A stretch of DNA of 64,000 nucleotides from Pinus tabuliformis (GCA_031772625.1 CM062812.1:728598300-728662299); one strand, 5' to 3'. Shown: positions 10,572-22,869, counted from the first letter of the stretch. Numbers and translations are program-made. The notes: generated from the letters alone by a model not told the origin.

Positions 10572-11933
10572 TTTTTTTCTTTGTAAAAACTAATTATATT
10601 AAGAGGAAAAAAAAATATAGTTACAATGAGGCAGTAGCCTTAGCCGAGAACATCTAAGTTTCATCTAGTTATCAAAATTGTCCCATGTTTGGGAAAACCA
10701 GTTACACTTTGCAAAAAACCATGCAGAAAGTTGGGAATACAACAGTAAAACCAGAATGAGAACTTGAGAGAGCACCATTTGAAGCATTTGAGACAACATC
10801 ATATGACAGATTGCTACACAAGTCAGCAACAGAACCACAAATGCCAGAACCACAAAACTACAAACAGTATCACAAAAACCACTAACAACAGAGCCTAACC
10901 AGTCAGCAGCAAAAAACTTGGGTGACACGTGGGAGACCATGTGGCATCACATAGGGAAGTCTGGGTCCAGTGGCTCCTTGATGATGGGGCACTCATTCCC
11001 ATACCAAACCTCACCTTCCTTCGCCATGCCACCCTCCACCCCACCACTTGGAGGTTTCGAATCCTGAAGGGTGCCGCTCGAGCTGCCAGCAATGGCCATA
11101 GAAATTGTGGTGCTGTGAGAGCTGCCACCTGGTTGCGGAGTGTCACCTGCAGGATCACCTTCCTCATGCTGCCCACCGCGCCTTGTTACTCTACCTTCAT
11201 CTGCCGAGAGCTACTCTGAGCCATGTTTGCCAACAATTATGTGGTTGTCCGAAGGTTGCTCGGCCGGGTTACACTTCGGAGCTCTTTGTTGTTGTTCTTC
11301 TTCAAAGAAGATGATGGTAATATTAGCAGTGATAATGGGCCAGTTCAGGTTTCTCTAGAATTTGAAGTGAGTCGACTGGAAGGCATTGTGCGGATAGACT
11401 CTTCGAGGTGGGCTAGGAGGGGGAGAATTAGCCTGGGATGAAGTCGGAGAGGCAGGTGGTGGTGGCTGCTCCATGTTATGCACTGCCTGAGAGCGAGTGC
11501 GGCCCCCTCGGTTACCTCCATGGTGGCTCCTCATGCGGTGACAAACCATGGTAATGCAACGAAGGAGAAGCACAAGCGAATTGGGTGCTTGGATGGGAAG
11601 TAGAGAGTGCTCAGAGGGGGCCTGAATACGGTTTCAGAGGGCAGAGTTGGGAGAGTGAAATAAGACATCAAGGAGTCAAACAATGATTGCCTGTAACAAT
11701 TCTGTTGCAGGGGCATATACTGAAGGAGGGCGGACAGACAATGGAGCTGATGGGCTTATGCACCATGTTTATTCTAACCATCTCCTTATCTCGACCAGGG
11801 AGTTCATTTATTATGTCCTGCAGGCAGATCTGTTCTCGCCTGAGGTGAGTTTGCAGGTGCCTGAGCTGGGCATGGAGATTAGCGTTGGCCTGTAGCTAGC
11901 TGGGCCAAGTGCCGTCGTTCCCCTGAAGCGCCA
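10572..11933 (-). other. 3' untranslated region of the LINE
   Basis: About 1.36 kb between the RNase H end and the poly(A). It is clearly richer in G and C (roughly 10930-11900) than its surroundings. It contains a proline-rich readable stretch on the minus strand near 11360-11560 (for example PPPPASPTSS) and open frames on both strands, none with a recognised domain. It may be ordinary LINE 3' sequence or a captured segment. I cannot tell which. Confidence 0.55.
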
Positions 11934-14900
11934 TTAATAGCCTTGAATATCACCCACATCCATGTGCTCTTCTTCTCCTTGTTTCATTTCATTCTTCACC
12001 AGATTTTGGTATTCCATTGATTGGATTTCAGTTGTCAACATAGAGAGTGAACCAATATGTAGATCCATGCCACTTTCTACTCCGATATTAGCCAGTAGAT
12101 CAGCTACTTTGTTTCCTTCCCGACATATGTGCTTGAAAGTGATCGCTCTGTGAGAAGAGAGCCAGATTTCAATGAGTTCAAGCCGCTTCGCCATTCTCCA
12201 GCTGTTGCTCACTTTGCTTGAAGGTGTGCCTTGCATAATTTTTTTGACCATATTTATGAGGATCTGAGAGTCTCCTTCTATAATGAGTGGAAAGTATCCC
12301 TTTTTTGAGCTAGAATAAGACCCTGCCATAGTCCTTCTAATTCGGCTGAGTTGTTGGTGTCCCATCCATTTGAACCCAAGAAAGTAAGAAGGGGAGCACC
12401 CTTATGATCTCTGTATATCCCTCTGAATCCTGCTTTGCCTGGATTTCCTTTCGAGGCCCCATCAAAGTTTAGCTGGACCATATGTTTGGGAGGAGGAAGC
12501 CACTTTTCAAGAGTTCTTTCCTTTGGTGTAGTTGTTCTTTTGATTATTGAATCTTGATTCCACTGAAGGTTCCAGTTTGCCCAGATATTTTGTTCCTAGG
12601 GGAGAGAAGGAAAGTCCTCCTCGTGCCAGGTTTGGAGAAGTAATATTTCCTTGATATTTTGATATATCATGTTCCATAGTTTTTCCAGGGGTGAGGAGTG
12701 ATCCTTGAAGATTCTCATGTTTCTCTCCTTCCATATTGTCCACATGAGAAAGCCTGGAATAAGCTTCCATAAAAAATTTAAAATCTTACTTTGAAATGGG
12801 TTCCAATCCCAATTGCGAATAGTGGCTATGATGTCTCCTTGGATCCGTCCTTCCTTTTGGCATCGAAAACTGACTTTTTCCCAAAGCTTGCGAGCCAGTT
12901 GACAGGAGTGCATAAGATGCTTAGTTGTTTCCTCTTCTTGCCTACAGTTAGGGCATAGGGAGGGCCCGTGATAGTTTCTTTTCCTGAGATTGTCCCATGT
13001 GAGGATTTTGTTTTGACATAAAATCCATAGAAAGGTTGAGACTTTCGGCCAAATTTTTGGGTCCTAGACTTTGTTCCAGATAGGATCTTTGACCATTTGT
13101 TCTTTGATAATGATATTATAAGCCTCCCGAGTAGTGAAGGTACCCTTTTCTTCATAGCCCCATCTAAGTATATCCCTTTCGTCTGAATGTTGTATTTTCC
13201 TCTTCATTAGTTCTGTGTCAAGAATCTGTTGATCTTGTATTTTTCTGTCTTAAGATGTGTTCCGCGCTAAGCCATTGCCTGGTTCCCTGTGTTGTAGAAG
13301 GATTCTAGAAAAGCTTGACTTTGTCATGAGTTTGCACATCCTGCTCCGAAAGTTGAAGAGGTGAGATTATGTCATTTAATTTGGGCTACTGCTGCCAAGA
13401 ATCTTCCCAGAACTGTGTTGTATTGCCATCCTTAACTTCCTAGAAACTGTGCTGCTAAATTAGGCTTTTGTGTTGCTTGGCCGCATTCCAGATTAGAGAG
13501 CCTGGCCTAGCTTCCGTCATTCAAATTAGTTCCTCTGTTGGACAATTACTGGCATATTTTTCTGTCCATAGGGTTTCCCAGGGGGTGAATGGGGCAGTAA
13601 GCCATTTCCACCAGATGCGAGCTCCCATGACCTCATTGCTATGAGAAGGATCCCTTAGTCCAGTTCCACCGGCACATTTTGGAAGGCACACTGTGTCCCA
13701 TTTGATCAGAGCCCATTTGCGAGTTTGACCTGAACTGCCCCACAAGAAAGATCACTGGATATGTTTTATTTCTTTGAGAACCCATTTAGGAGCAGCCAGG
13801 ATCGAAAAAAGGTACAATGGCATTGATTGAAGGACTACTTTTATTAAGACTAGACGACTGGCCATATTGAGGGCCCTATGAGTCCAAGAGGTTAGGCGAG
13901 CCTCCATATTTTCTAAAAGGATCTTCCAAGAAGAATGCTTCAAGGTCGTATCAGTCATGGGTGCTCCTAGATATTTGGAAGGGAGGACAGTGATAGAGAA
14001 TCCAAGAATGCGGGCTATGGAAGCCTGGGTACTAGCAGGGGTATGAAAAAAGAAGATTTGGGATTTGGCTTTATTGATATTAGCACCTGAAGCATCCGAA
14101 AAATCCGTCAGTATAGATTTGAACTGACGAGCTTCCTAGACTGAGGGATGACCAAAAAGCATGTTGTCATCTACAAACTTTTGGTGCGTGAAAGCGATGG
14201 TGTTATGGAATGACAATCCTCTTAGCAGTTGTGATTGTTGAGCTTTTTTAATGCTGCGGCCCAGACCTTCTGCCATTATGATGAAGAGGAAGGGGGAAAG
14301 AGGGTCTCCCTATCTAATTCCTCGAGAAGGATGAAAGGGGGAAGAGGGAATACCATTGATCAGAATAGAAAAGAAGGAGGAGGAAATGAGACTCATGACC
14401 CACCTTACCCAGGGGAGAGCAAAACCAAAAGCAATTAGAGTTTTTTGAATATATTGCCAGCTTAAGCTATCAAATGCTTTTGAAAGATCTATTTTAAGTA
14501 GCATACCTGACTTTTTGGAGTGCTTCAGGGAATGGATGATTTCATGAGTAAGGATGATGCCATCCGTAATCTTCCTTCCTTCAACATATCCAGATTGCTC
14601 AGGCGATATGAGAAGAGGGAGCAACAATTTTAGTCTGGAAGCAATGATTTTGGAGACAATCTTGTAGATGACGTTGCACAAAGAAATAGGTCTATATTTG
14701 TCAGGGGTATTGGGTTGAGCTTCCTTGGGAATAAGAGCGATGAATGTAGCATTCATGGCTGGAAGCATCCATCTCAAAGTTCTCGATTCCTCAACTACCT
14801 GCCAGACTTCCATTTTAATCAGCTCCCAGAAATTGTGGAAAAAATTTGATGTGAAACCGTCAGGGCCTGGTGCCTTCCCATCTTTCAATTGATGAACTAT

Positions 14901-16259
14901 AATTTCCACCTCCTGTATGTCGACAGATCAGAGGAGGAGTTGGTTGTGCTCCTCTGTAATAACCTTTGGAATGTTCCTGGTGATTTTTTCTATGGCTTGT
15001 GTCCTGTCTATTTGTGGCTCACGATGTGCCTGCTTGAAGTATTTTAGAAGTTCGCTTTCGATTTCTTCATGTGTTTCCACCTTTACCCCCTGCTAATTTT
15101 GAATATGAGTGATGTTGTTATTCATTCTTCGTTGGATGATAGTCCTGTGAAAAAATTTTGTGTTTTTTTCTCCTTCCTTAAGCCATCTTATTCTTGATTT
15201 TTATCTCCAGAGTGTTTCTTCCTGTTTTGCCCTCTTTGAAATTTGAGATTCAAGATGCTTTTCTTGTTCTAAACGGTCATCTAATCTGCCTTCTGTAATA
15301 ATCCAATGTTGCAATCATTTCATATCTTGATCGAGGGAAATTTGAGCCTGAAAAATATTGCCAAAAGAAGAATGATTCCATTGTTTGATCTTACTCTTGA
15401 GGTGTTTAAGTTTCTGCTGAAATTGAAACATTTTTGTGCCACTTGGAGGAGAAAAATTGTTCCATTCAGAGTTTACTAGGTTGTTGAAATCCGGATGTGA
15501 CATCCAAAAAGCCTCAAAGTGAAATGGCTTTCGGGTTGTATTTCCAGGATGAGACCATTGAAGAGAGATTGGCCAGTGATCTGACCCTGAGATCGGCAAA
15601 ATTGAAGCTGAGAAGTCTCCTCCTAGATGGATTGCATTGTCTGATAGTAAGAATCTATCCAGACAAGAGGAAATCTGATGCAGACCTACTCTTTTATTAT
15701 TCCAGGTATAAAAACCATTATTGAATGGCATGTCGATGAGCCAGTTGTTTTGAATGAATTCTTTTAGATTATTACCTTCCTTTTCCAGTTTGTTCCTACC
15801 TCCCCTTTTTTCTTCCAAGTTGGTAATCATATTGAAGTTGCCTCTAGTGATCCATAGTGGATGCGCTCTTTCAGTATTGACTGCCGAAAGGGTATTCAAA
15901 ATTTCTATCTTGTGCATGGCCTCCTGGGGAAAATACACATTGGTTAGATGACCGTGTATATCGGTCCCTGTGATGTGAAAAGTGGCTTGAATAAAATGCT
16001 TAGTTGCATGGATGTTATTGAGCCTGATGGTACGAGTGTCCCAAATGATTGCTAGACCTCCTAAGGCTCCAGAGGCATCCACTGCAGCTGTGAGACATCT
16101 TGGCCAAGCTTTTGCTACAATTCTTTCCAGAGAGGTTGAATTGCATTTGGTTTCTTGCATGAATAGGATTTGTGGCTTCTCTTGCATTATAATATTTTTA
16201 AATAGTCTTCCTTTCCCAAGGCCACTGAGCCCTCTGATATTCCATGAAATTAACTTCAT
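11934..16259 (-). pseudogene. LINE ORF2: endonuclease, reverse transcriptase, RNase H
   Basis: The start is at 16259 (MKLISWNIRGLSGLGKGR), the standard opening of plant L1 ORF2. The endonuclease spans 16259-15315 with WNIRGL, MQETK, GNFNMI and SGSDHWPIS. The consensus at the third motif is GDFN, so the Asp is replaced by Asn here. RT starts near 14900 with DGKAPGPDG, then LIPK, KYRPISLCNVIYKI, LLKIDLSKAFDSLSW, GDPLSPFLF and FVDDNMLF (the catalytic DD is kept). The thumb and tail follow to 13521. A cysteine-rich region with HSCQLARKLW lies near 12900. RNase H at 12481-11934 shows NFDGASKGNPGKAG, NSAELEGL, EGDSQ and REGNKVADLLANI. In-frame stops occur, for example at 14310 and 13750, and frame changes occur between about 13520 and 12280. 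Confidence 0.88.
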
Positions 16260-16461
16260 TGAGTAACACTGGGGAGGGAGTTGTAATACTTTGTAAGCTT
16301 GGAGTATCTGTCTGACTCCACTAGCATTTCCCCGATGCAGATTGTTTTCCTTTCATGCTTTTCCTTATCTTTGGTTATATGTCTCCCATCCCAAAGGCCA
16401 CCAGTCTGAATGCCTAGAGATTTTTGCCATTGTGCTTCTGAGAGGATCACTTCGAGATTCT

Positions 16462-17820
16462 CTAATTTTCTTTCCGGAATTTTGTCATAATTTTTTTACA
16501 TGCCTGTTCAAGGCCTAGAATGTCTAGGTTCCCAATATCTATGCTTTCTGGTTCCTCTTCCATGTGCTGAGATTCATTTAATCCTTCTGTTGTTTCTGTT
16601 GCTATTCTAGAGTCAGGCTGCAAGTTGTCTACCTCCATTCCTTGGGTATTCCAAGCTGAGACTTTGTGCTGGGCAGATGGGGAAGGATCTTTAGTCAGGG
16701 GATCTTCATGGATTTTCTTGGAGTTTACATGGCCAGATTGTTTGTCCTTCTCTAGCCCCTTCTCTGAGGAAGTGGGGTTTTCAGAGTTAAGATCATCTTG
16801 TCGGGCCAACGCTTCAAAGCTGTTGCTCGTGGAGGGCTTGGAAGAGCTGGTTTGAGGCATCTTAGGATTTGAGGCCAGTTTCTTGTGGCTTTTCCTATGA
16901 TTAGCTACTTTAGAGAAGCCGTCTGAATCAGGCTTATCAGGTGCAGATGGATTTGAGGGTTTCTGATTTGAAGGACAGTCCCTAAATAAGTGGCTCAGGG
17001 CATGGCATCTTCTACATCTAAATGGAACATGTTCATAGTCAATTAACTGAACCCATTCAACATCATCATGGTATAGACTTACTGCATCTGGAAGTGCCTT
17101 GCTAAGGTACATATAGACACAAACTCTGGCACAGGAGGTGTATCGTTGGAGTTTTGTTTCCTCTGCAACTTTGATAAATTCTCCAAGACCATTCCTAATG
17201 TCTTGTAGAGAAGCTTCATCCCATTATTCCAAGGGGAGAGAGTAGAGATGTATCCAGACTGGAGCCCAGCTTAGGTCTTCTTTATTAGGGTTGAAGCGCT
17301 CGACCCAGTCCCTGAGATATAGGCCAGCAGCATTGAAAAGATATGGCCCTCCATCCATGACCCTATTCTGATCCTCTAAGCAGTTGAAGATGGTCGTGAA
17401 GAACCCTTTAGGTCCCAGTTGAAGAGTGATGTGTCCCTTCAGATTCCATTTAGCTGCTATCCAGCCTCACAACACTTTCTCTGTTGGCCATAGACCTATA
17501 AACTTTCTTATCAGTGCATGGTCCCTCATATACTTTATCTGAGCATTTATTGGAAGTTCTATCTTCGGACGTTGAGCCGCCACTGGCTTGCAGGTGGTCG
17601 AAGTGACTTTGGTTTGTTCTTTGTCATCTGTTTTGGCTTGATGTGAGTTCATATCCATGCCTTCCTCATTTTGTTCCTCTAGTTTGGCATCTTCCTCATT
17701 CGTTTGCCAGTTTTCATTTTCATTGAAGGGAGGCATTGCGTCCTCCCCCTGGGGGGGATTCCTTCTTCTCATGACTTTCCTGTCATATATGGATGATTGT
17801 ATTTTTGTCTTTTCAAGCAA
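16462..17820 (-). pseudogene. LINE ORF1: nucleic-acid-binding protein
   Basis: ORF1 of plant L1 elements binds the LINE RNA. The N-terminal part (17820-17467) is acidic and polar. Then comes a DUF4283-like segment (LIRKFIGLWPTEKVL, later PVWIHLYSLPLE), then a zinc knuckle CRRCHALSHLFRDC near 17020, and a Ser/Lys-rich tail. The three readable pieces share one frame and are separated by in-frame stops at 17467-17469 and near 17225, so the protein is not made whole. ORF2 starts about 200 bases downstream, as is usual. Confidence 0.8.
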
Positions 17821-17991
17821 GATTGTAGAGGACTATGTTAATTTGTCGTTACAAACGCATCAGAAACCCTAGAACCCTGTTCCGCCGCGCTCTCAACATG
17901 TATCAGTCCCGTCAAAATGTGATTTTCTCACATGACAAGAAATAGTATTATTGATATTACATTATGTGTAATTCATTCTATGTTCCATTTA
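17821..17991 (-). promoter_or_regulatory. 5' leader of the LINE
   Basis: About 170 bases between the target-site duplication and ORF1. A GC-rich patch (GAGCGCGGCGGAACAGGG, minus strand, near 17880) precedes ORF1. LINE promoters lie in the 5' leader, so this is the expected place, but I see no specific element. Confidence 0.4.
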
Positions 17992-18007
17992 CCATTATTT
18001 TGTACTT
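17992..18007. repeat. LINE target-site duplication, right copy
   Basis: CCATTATTTTGTACTT, the partner of 10556-10571 with one mismatch. Element B coding resumes directly after it. Confidence 0.85.
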
Positions 18008-19080
18008 TAATATAGCATCTCTCAAATATTTGTTGAAAAATGAAATAGGTTGCTCATAACCTTGATCATTCTTTTGCAACAACATTGTTGCAATAGTATG
18101 TTCTGAAGCAAAAGAAAAAATTATAAAATCTTTTTTGAAATCATGACTTATGAGGATTGGTGCTTTAGTAAGGGATTCTCTGATTGCCTCAAAAGATTTT
18201 TTAGCCTCTACTTTCCACTTAAGTTCTCAATATTTCTTTAACATGTTATTTAGTTCTCTAATTAATTCTGCTAAATTAGAAATGAATCTCCTAAGAAAAT
18301 TTATTTTGCCTAAAAATGACTGTAACTCATTGATGTCTCTAGGATGAGTGATGTTTAGGATTGCCTCTATTATAGTTGGACCTATTCTAATTCCATCTTT
18401 TGATACTATGTGTCCCAAGAGTTTACCTTCTTCTTGACCAAAGAGTGTCTTTTTGGGATTTAAGGAAATGCTAAATTTTCTACATTTAATAAAAACTCTT
18501 CTTAGGTGATCTAGATATTCATTATATGATTTGGAAAACATTGTGATGTCATCTTGGTAAAAAATTAGAAAGTCATGAATTTATTTTGCAAAAGCTATGT
18601 TCGTTGCTCCTTGGAATGTTGCTCTAGCATTCATTAATCCAAAAGGCATCTTCAAATACATGAAAGTACCCCATGGAGTGGTAAATGCAGTCTTGGCTTG
18701 ATCCACTAGTTGAACTAAGATTTGGTTGTATCCAGAGAATCCATCAAGCAATAAAATTCTAGATGAGCCTACTACCCTCTGGAGAATGTGGTCCATTTTA
18801 GGGAGAGGGTAGTTATCTTTTAATGACACTTTGTTCAAGTTCTTGAAATCAACACAGAGTCTAATTTCTCATGTTTTCTTTCTAGTAGTGACCAAATTAG
18901 AGACCCAATCTGAATATCTAATTGGTGCTATGATTTGTGCATCATACATCCTTTTTACTTCTTTTTCAATTAATGTCATAAGAATTGGATTAATTCTCCT
19001 AAGCTTTTGTTTAAAGGGTTTCTAATCTTCTTTGATGGGTATTTTATGTTGAATAATGATGGTATCATAAGACTTAAGGC
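18008..19080 (-). pseudogene. Reverse transcriptase of element B (with start of RNase H)
   Basis: Ty3/gypsy RT on the minus strand. At 18581-18838 it shows KDNYPLPKMDHILQ, LLDGFSGYNQILVQ, TAFTTPWGTF and MPFGLMNARATFQ. At 18227-18541 it shows the palm-to-thumb region: FSISLNPKKTLFGQ, LLGHIVSKDGI, and ELQSFLGKINFLRRFI. The RNase H start follows toward 18008, where the LINE interrupts it. Relative to gag, the RT comes after an RNase H-like domain (19544-20020), which is not the usual order. The reading is broken. Confidence 0.85.
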
Positions 19081-19090
19081 CTTCATAACT

Positions 19091-19510
19091 CTAGGCAAAG
19101 ACATCTTGAAACTCTTTGAACAGACTTATGTATTTCAGCTTTTCATCTGAAGGTAATGCTTTGGATATTTTGATGAGCTTGGGTTTTTCTTCTATTCCTA
19201 TGTTACATTCTTCTATGTCTGCTCTTAAAGGCTCCATTTTTGGTTTCCTAGCTACATCATTTGAATCAAACAAATATTCTAATGTGACTAATCCTTTAGG
19301 CAAAAAATTATTTTTAAGGTTTAAAATCTCAGAATCATCATTGATTATTTCTTCTATTTCTACTTTTTCTAAGTTATTTATTTCTACTTTAGTGAATTTA
19401 GTGGGTTTATCTACATCTAAAGCATTTATATCTATCTCATTGTTTATGATGTTATCTACTGTACAATTAGTATCTATGTTACAGTTTTGAAACACTCCTT
19501 TGGCATTCAT
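19091..19510 (-). pseudogene. Protease-RT linker of element B
   Basis: A 139-residue acidic region ending in KALPSDEKLKYISLFKEFQD followed by VFA. Plant Tat-type polyproteins carry this LF.EF.DVFAW-like phrase just before RT. The rest is Asn/Asp/Glu-rich without a named domain. Confidence 0.65.
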
Positions 19511-19543
19511 GAAATCATAGATTTGAGAACCTTGTGAAAAAAT

Positions 19544-20020
19544 CTACCAATGTTTCAAATTGTTAGGTCTAACAGCTCTATGTCTTACTTCTACTTTGTA
19601 CTGATGGTTGGGCTGAAAAGGTAATTTGCAAGTGCTAGCAAAAGAAGCCAAAATGTGAGCTTGCATGTTTCGTTTCCTAGGAATGGCAGCAAAATCAGTT
19701 TCAAGAAGGTCCTTAATCAGATCTAGGACAGTCTCTTTATATTGACTAAGTTGAGGATTATTCACAGAATATTCTCCTTTAAATTGTTTTATAATCAATT
19801 TTGAGTCTCCCATGATAGAAACTCTCTTGGCTCAAATTTTTCTTACAATTTGCAATCCTAAGATCAGAGATTCATACTATGCCATGTTGTTTGTGCATTT
19901 AAAGTTTAATCTAAATGCATGACCTTCAGAATGATTTTTTCCATGTTATGAATCCAAACTCCTCCACATGCTCCAAATATATTTACAGAGCCATCAAAAT
20001 CGAAATTCCATAGAGACTCA
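19544..20020 (-). pseudogene. RNase H-like domain upstream of RT in element B
   Basis: The minus-strand reading shows the RNase H fold motifs in order: FDFDGSVNIFGACGGVWI near 20005-19945, a TNNMA..YESLILGLQ segment near 19895-19850, MGDSKLIIKQFKGEYSVNNP near 19813, and IPRKRNMQAHILASFAST near 19690. This pattern matches the archaeal-type RNase H that Tat elements carry as a second copy. In the layout I know for Tat, that copy follows the RT-linked RNase H and precedes integrase. Here it lies between protease and RT, while a normal RNase H also follows RT. I am fairly sure of the family. Whether the order is original or rearranged is open. Confidence 0.7.
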
Positions 20021-20249
20021 TGAAATATGTTTCACTATCATGTGCTTTGTATTTTTCTTCTACAGATGTGATCTCATTTTTGTCATTGTCTGAATTATAC
20101 AAGATAAATGAGTCCATATCAGAATGCATAGAGTATATAGCATAATTTTGTGGTTTTTTTAAACTAATTTTTGTGTATTTCATCAATGTTTCTCTGTAAA
20201 GTTTTCTTTACTGACCAAAAATAGAAATGGTAGCATATGACATGTCTAA

Positions 20250-20756
20250 CTATGGAGATCCCTGCAATTTCTCTCCCCATGAGTAAGATAATAACATTCC
20301 ATACTTGGGTGGGATATCAACAACTACTCTGTCCATAACAATACTCTTTTTTGGGCACTCGACTACAATCACACACAAATATTTAATCAGACCAAGGCAC
20401 TTGACTTGGCTAGAATCAAAGGAAAAGAGGTCCTTGTATGGTCTGGTGATATCTAAGTTTAATCTCTTGATGATTGCTTTAGGCATTAGGTTATGGGATT
20501 CCCCTAAATCTAGCATAGAATTATGTAAGATTTTATCATGAACATTTAAGCTAATGTAGAATGTAGGGCTACACCCTTGCTGATGTTCTCCATTTACTTC
20601 TGGACCAAATAATAAGTCAGTTTGATCAGCATTAAGGTTTACAGCATATTCTCCTTCACCTATGTTTAATGTTTCAGTGATTTGTGCTTTGTATGATTCA
20701 TTTTTCACTAGCTCTATAAAAGGAACTAATATTCTCAACTTGGTTGTCTCAGTCAA
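20250..20756 (-). pseudogene. Protease region of element B
   Basis: An aspartic-protease-like region typical of plant Ty3/gypsy elements: CSPTFYISLNVHDKILHNSM, LDLGESHNLMPKAIIKRLNL, and later VVVDIPPKYGMLLSYSWGEK. It would cleave the polyprotein. It is followed by the RNase H-like domain and preceded by gag. The match rests on the DxG-type turn and the conserved closing LSxSWxxKL phrase. Confidence 0.7.
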
Positions 20757-21255
20757 TGTTGAATGTCAATTGAGTTTTGCCTGATTGTATGAGATCTTGC
20801 TTAGCAATTGTGGTCTATGTAGTTTTATCTTCTTTATCAACACTTAGTAATTCAGTTTGTGTACCAGCAGTTTTGCTTTCAATTCTCTTATTTGTAATGG
20901 TTTGAGTAACATTTGAAGTTTGAGTTTCAGTTGAATTTATATCTACAATTTTTGGGCTCAAAATCTCCTGAGTTCCTCTAGTGAGAATTTGTAGAACTTT
21001 GGTCACAGGAGCTTCTGTTATTTTTTTAGTTTGGGTTTGGAATGATTTCTTAGTGGGAATTTTAGTATTTTTTTTTCTTCTAAGGCTATACTATTTTTGA
21101 ACTTCATAGATAGAATATTCATAGCCTTGTTTGTAATCAAAGGACTCCCCAGATTCTAATTGCAATTGTTTTAACATTTACAATTCCTTTTCTTCCTGAG
21201 TAACAAAAGCAACGTCTTCATTTTTAATTCCTAAGAGATTTATGTAGGTTTCCCC

Positions 21256-22680
21256 CTATTCTTCATGGTTTTCTGAACCCTCAACATAATTTTCCTGGAA
21301 AGGAGGTCTAATTTGTTGATCTGGTATAGAATCTCTTATTTCTCTAGTATTAATATTTTTCCTGAAGTTGGGGTTTCTTATTGGGGATGCTTGTTGATTT
21401 TCCCACTCAGATTTTCTTTCCATGTTTTCTAATCTTTCCATTATCCTTTCTACACTTTTAGCTAAACTATGTATTTTACCATCTGAAGTGGATGGTTCCT
21501 CTTTAATGGTAACTATTTTCTCAATTCTCATCCTAGCTTTCTTAGCTAATAAATTTGCTTCTACACTAACATCATTACTTTGCATCTGTTCCAATGTTTC
21601 AAGGTTTCTTTCCCTCAATTGGTAAGACATATTAGTGTCAAAACCATTAGGAAATTTAATAATTGTTAAGTCTGGTTGAGGTTTGGTATTAGTAGGGATT
21701 GTATTATAGATACTGTTGAACCTAGTACAATAATCCTAAACAAATTCATTAGGAGCTCTTCTAATGTTCTCATATTCAGATAGTATTTGTAAGGGGTTTT
21801 TCTTTCTTTCCCTTATATCAAAAAAAAATCTATGGAAAACAGCTAAATCAGAAATATGATTAGCTGGTAAACCTTTGAACCATTTTTTAACATCCCCTAT
21901 CAGTGTTTGGGCAAAAACCTCATTTGCACATTAGAATCATCAATCTCATGTAATTCAAAGTAATCAATCATTTTGTTCACATCCTGTTAGGCAGTACACT
22001 GACCAATAGCATCAAACAAAAAGATTTTACTTTGATAATCCTGGGGCATGGCATGCAGTTGATCTGGTAAGACCAATGGTGCATATCTGTCTGCCATGGT
22101 TAATATTTTGGTTTGACTGGGGGGAAAAGTAGTGGTGCTTGGATAAGAACTTGAGATGGATGCAGATGAACTAGATGAAGTTGAGATGTTCAGTTGGAGA
22201 GGATGTTGAGGAATAACTGGTTTATGTGAATGAACTGCGGTGGATATTATAGTTGAGGTGGTAGTAAATTAAGCTATTTTTAAAGTTTTGAAGACTCTGT
22301 AGAATTTTTAGGGGTAGCAGAAGTTAAGATAGCTAATTCAACTGATTGTTGAAGATAGGCCTCATCTATATGCCTTATCAAAGTAGAGGTTAAAGCTTGT
22401 AGTTTCTCAAAAGTATCCAAAACATGTTGATCTAAATATGGATGTATAGTAACCCTCTTTAACTCAATGAATTGAATAAAATTAGGGTCTATTATAGTTT
22501 CATGAATTGAGTTTTCTGTTTTGGTTCTAAATAAAGAAAGCTCAAATGATAAATCAAACTGAATATCCTTTAAACTTGATAATTCTTTGAGGAGTGAGTT
22601 TGATTTAATTAACTAACTAATACTTCCTTGAGTTTCTTCCCTTTTTGGTTTTCTTAAAATTCTGTGAGGATCATAAACTA
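21256..22680 (-). pseudogene. Gag region of element B
   Basis: The C-terminal part at 21256-21630 (YQLRERNLETLEQMQ, then IHSLAKSVERIMERLENMER, coiled-coil-like) is clearly related to the gag tail of element A. Upstream, DRYAPLVLPDQLHAMPQDYQ near 22090 matches the RYKPLILPSVLHAFPKNYD segment of element A's gag. An N-terminal region up to about 22680 begins with YDPHRILRKPKREE. It lies directly after the primer-binding site, as expected. The reading is interrupted several times. Confidence 0.7.
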
Positions 22681-22851
22681 TTGTAGCAGGGTTTGGATCT
22701 GGATTTGCCCTAGTATAGTGTGTTCTTTTTGAAGCCAGAATTCTAAGTTTTTTAATTGTTTTATGAGACTTTTTAACAACTCTGAAATAACCTTAAGGTG
22801 CAAAAGATATGATTTAAGATTTGCTTAAAGCTTTCTTAAATTGAGAACTAA

Positions 22852-22869
22852 TCCCCAGTATGGTCGACA
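22852..22869 (-). other. Primer-binding site of element B
   Basis: The minus strand reads TGTCGACCATACTGGGGA three bases after the LTR end (GGTAACA). It aligns with the site of element A (TGGCGACCATACTAGGGA), including the three-base gap. This places the LTR border at 22873. Confidence 0.7.

Larger units (their letters stand above)
10572..17991 (-). mobile_element. L1-type LINE with RNase H domain, about 7.4 kb, near full length
   Basis: A non-LTR retrotransposon on the minus strand, bounded by a 16-base target-site duplication and ending in a short poly(A) tail at 10572-10579. The order is a 170-base 5' leader, ORF1 (17820-16462, DUF4283-type plus a CCHC knuckle), ORF2 (16259-11934: AP-like endonuclease, RT, zinc-knuckle-type tail, RNase H), and a 3' untranslated region of about 1.36 kb. 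Full-length structure with both ORFs is unusual, since most LINE copies are cut at the 5' end. ORF1 has two in-frame stops, and ORF2 has several stops and about three frameshifts, so it is inactive. It landed in the RT/RNase H region of element B. Confidence 0.9.

Noticed and set aside
10895-11441. Host gene candidate from several overlapping open frames
   Set aside because: Frames on both strands overlap in GC-rich LINE 3' sequence. There is no conserved domain, no splice structure, and the segment lies inside the LINE target-site duplications.
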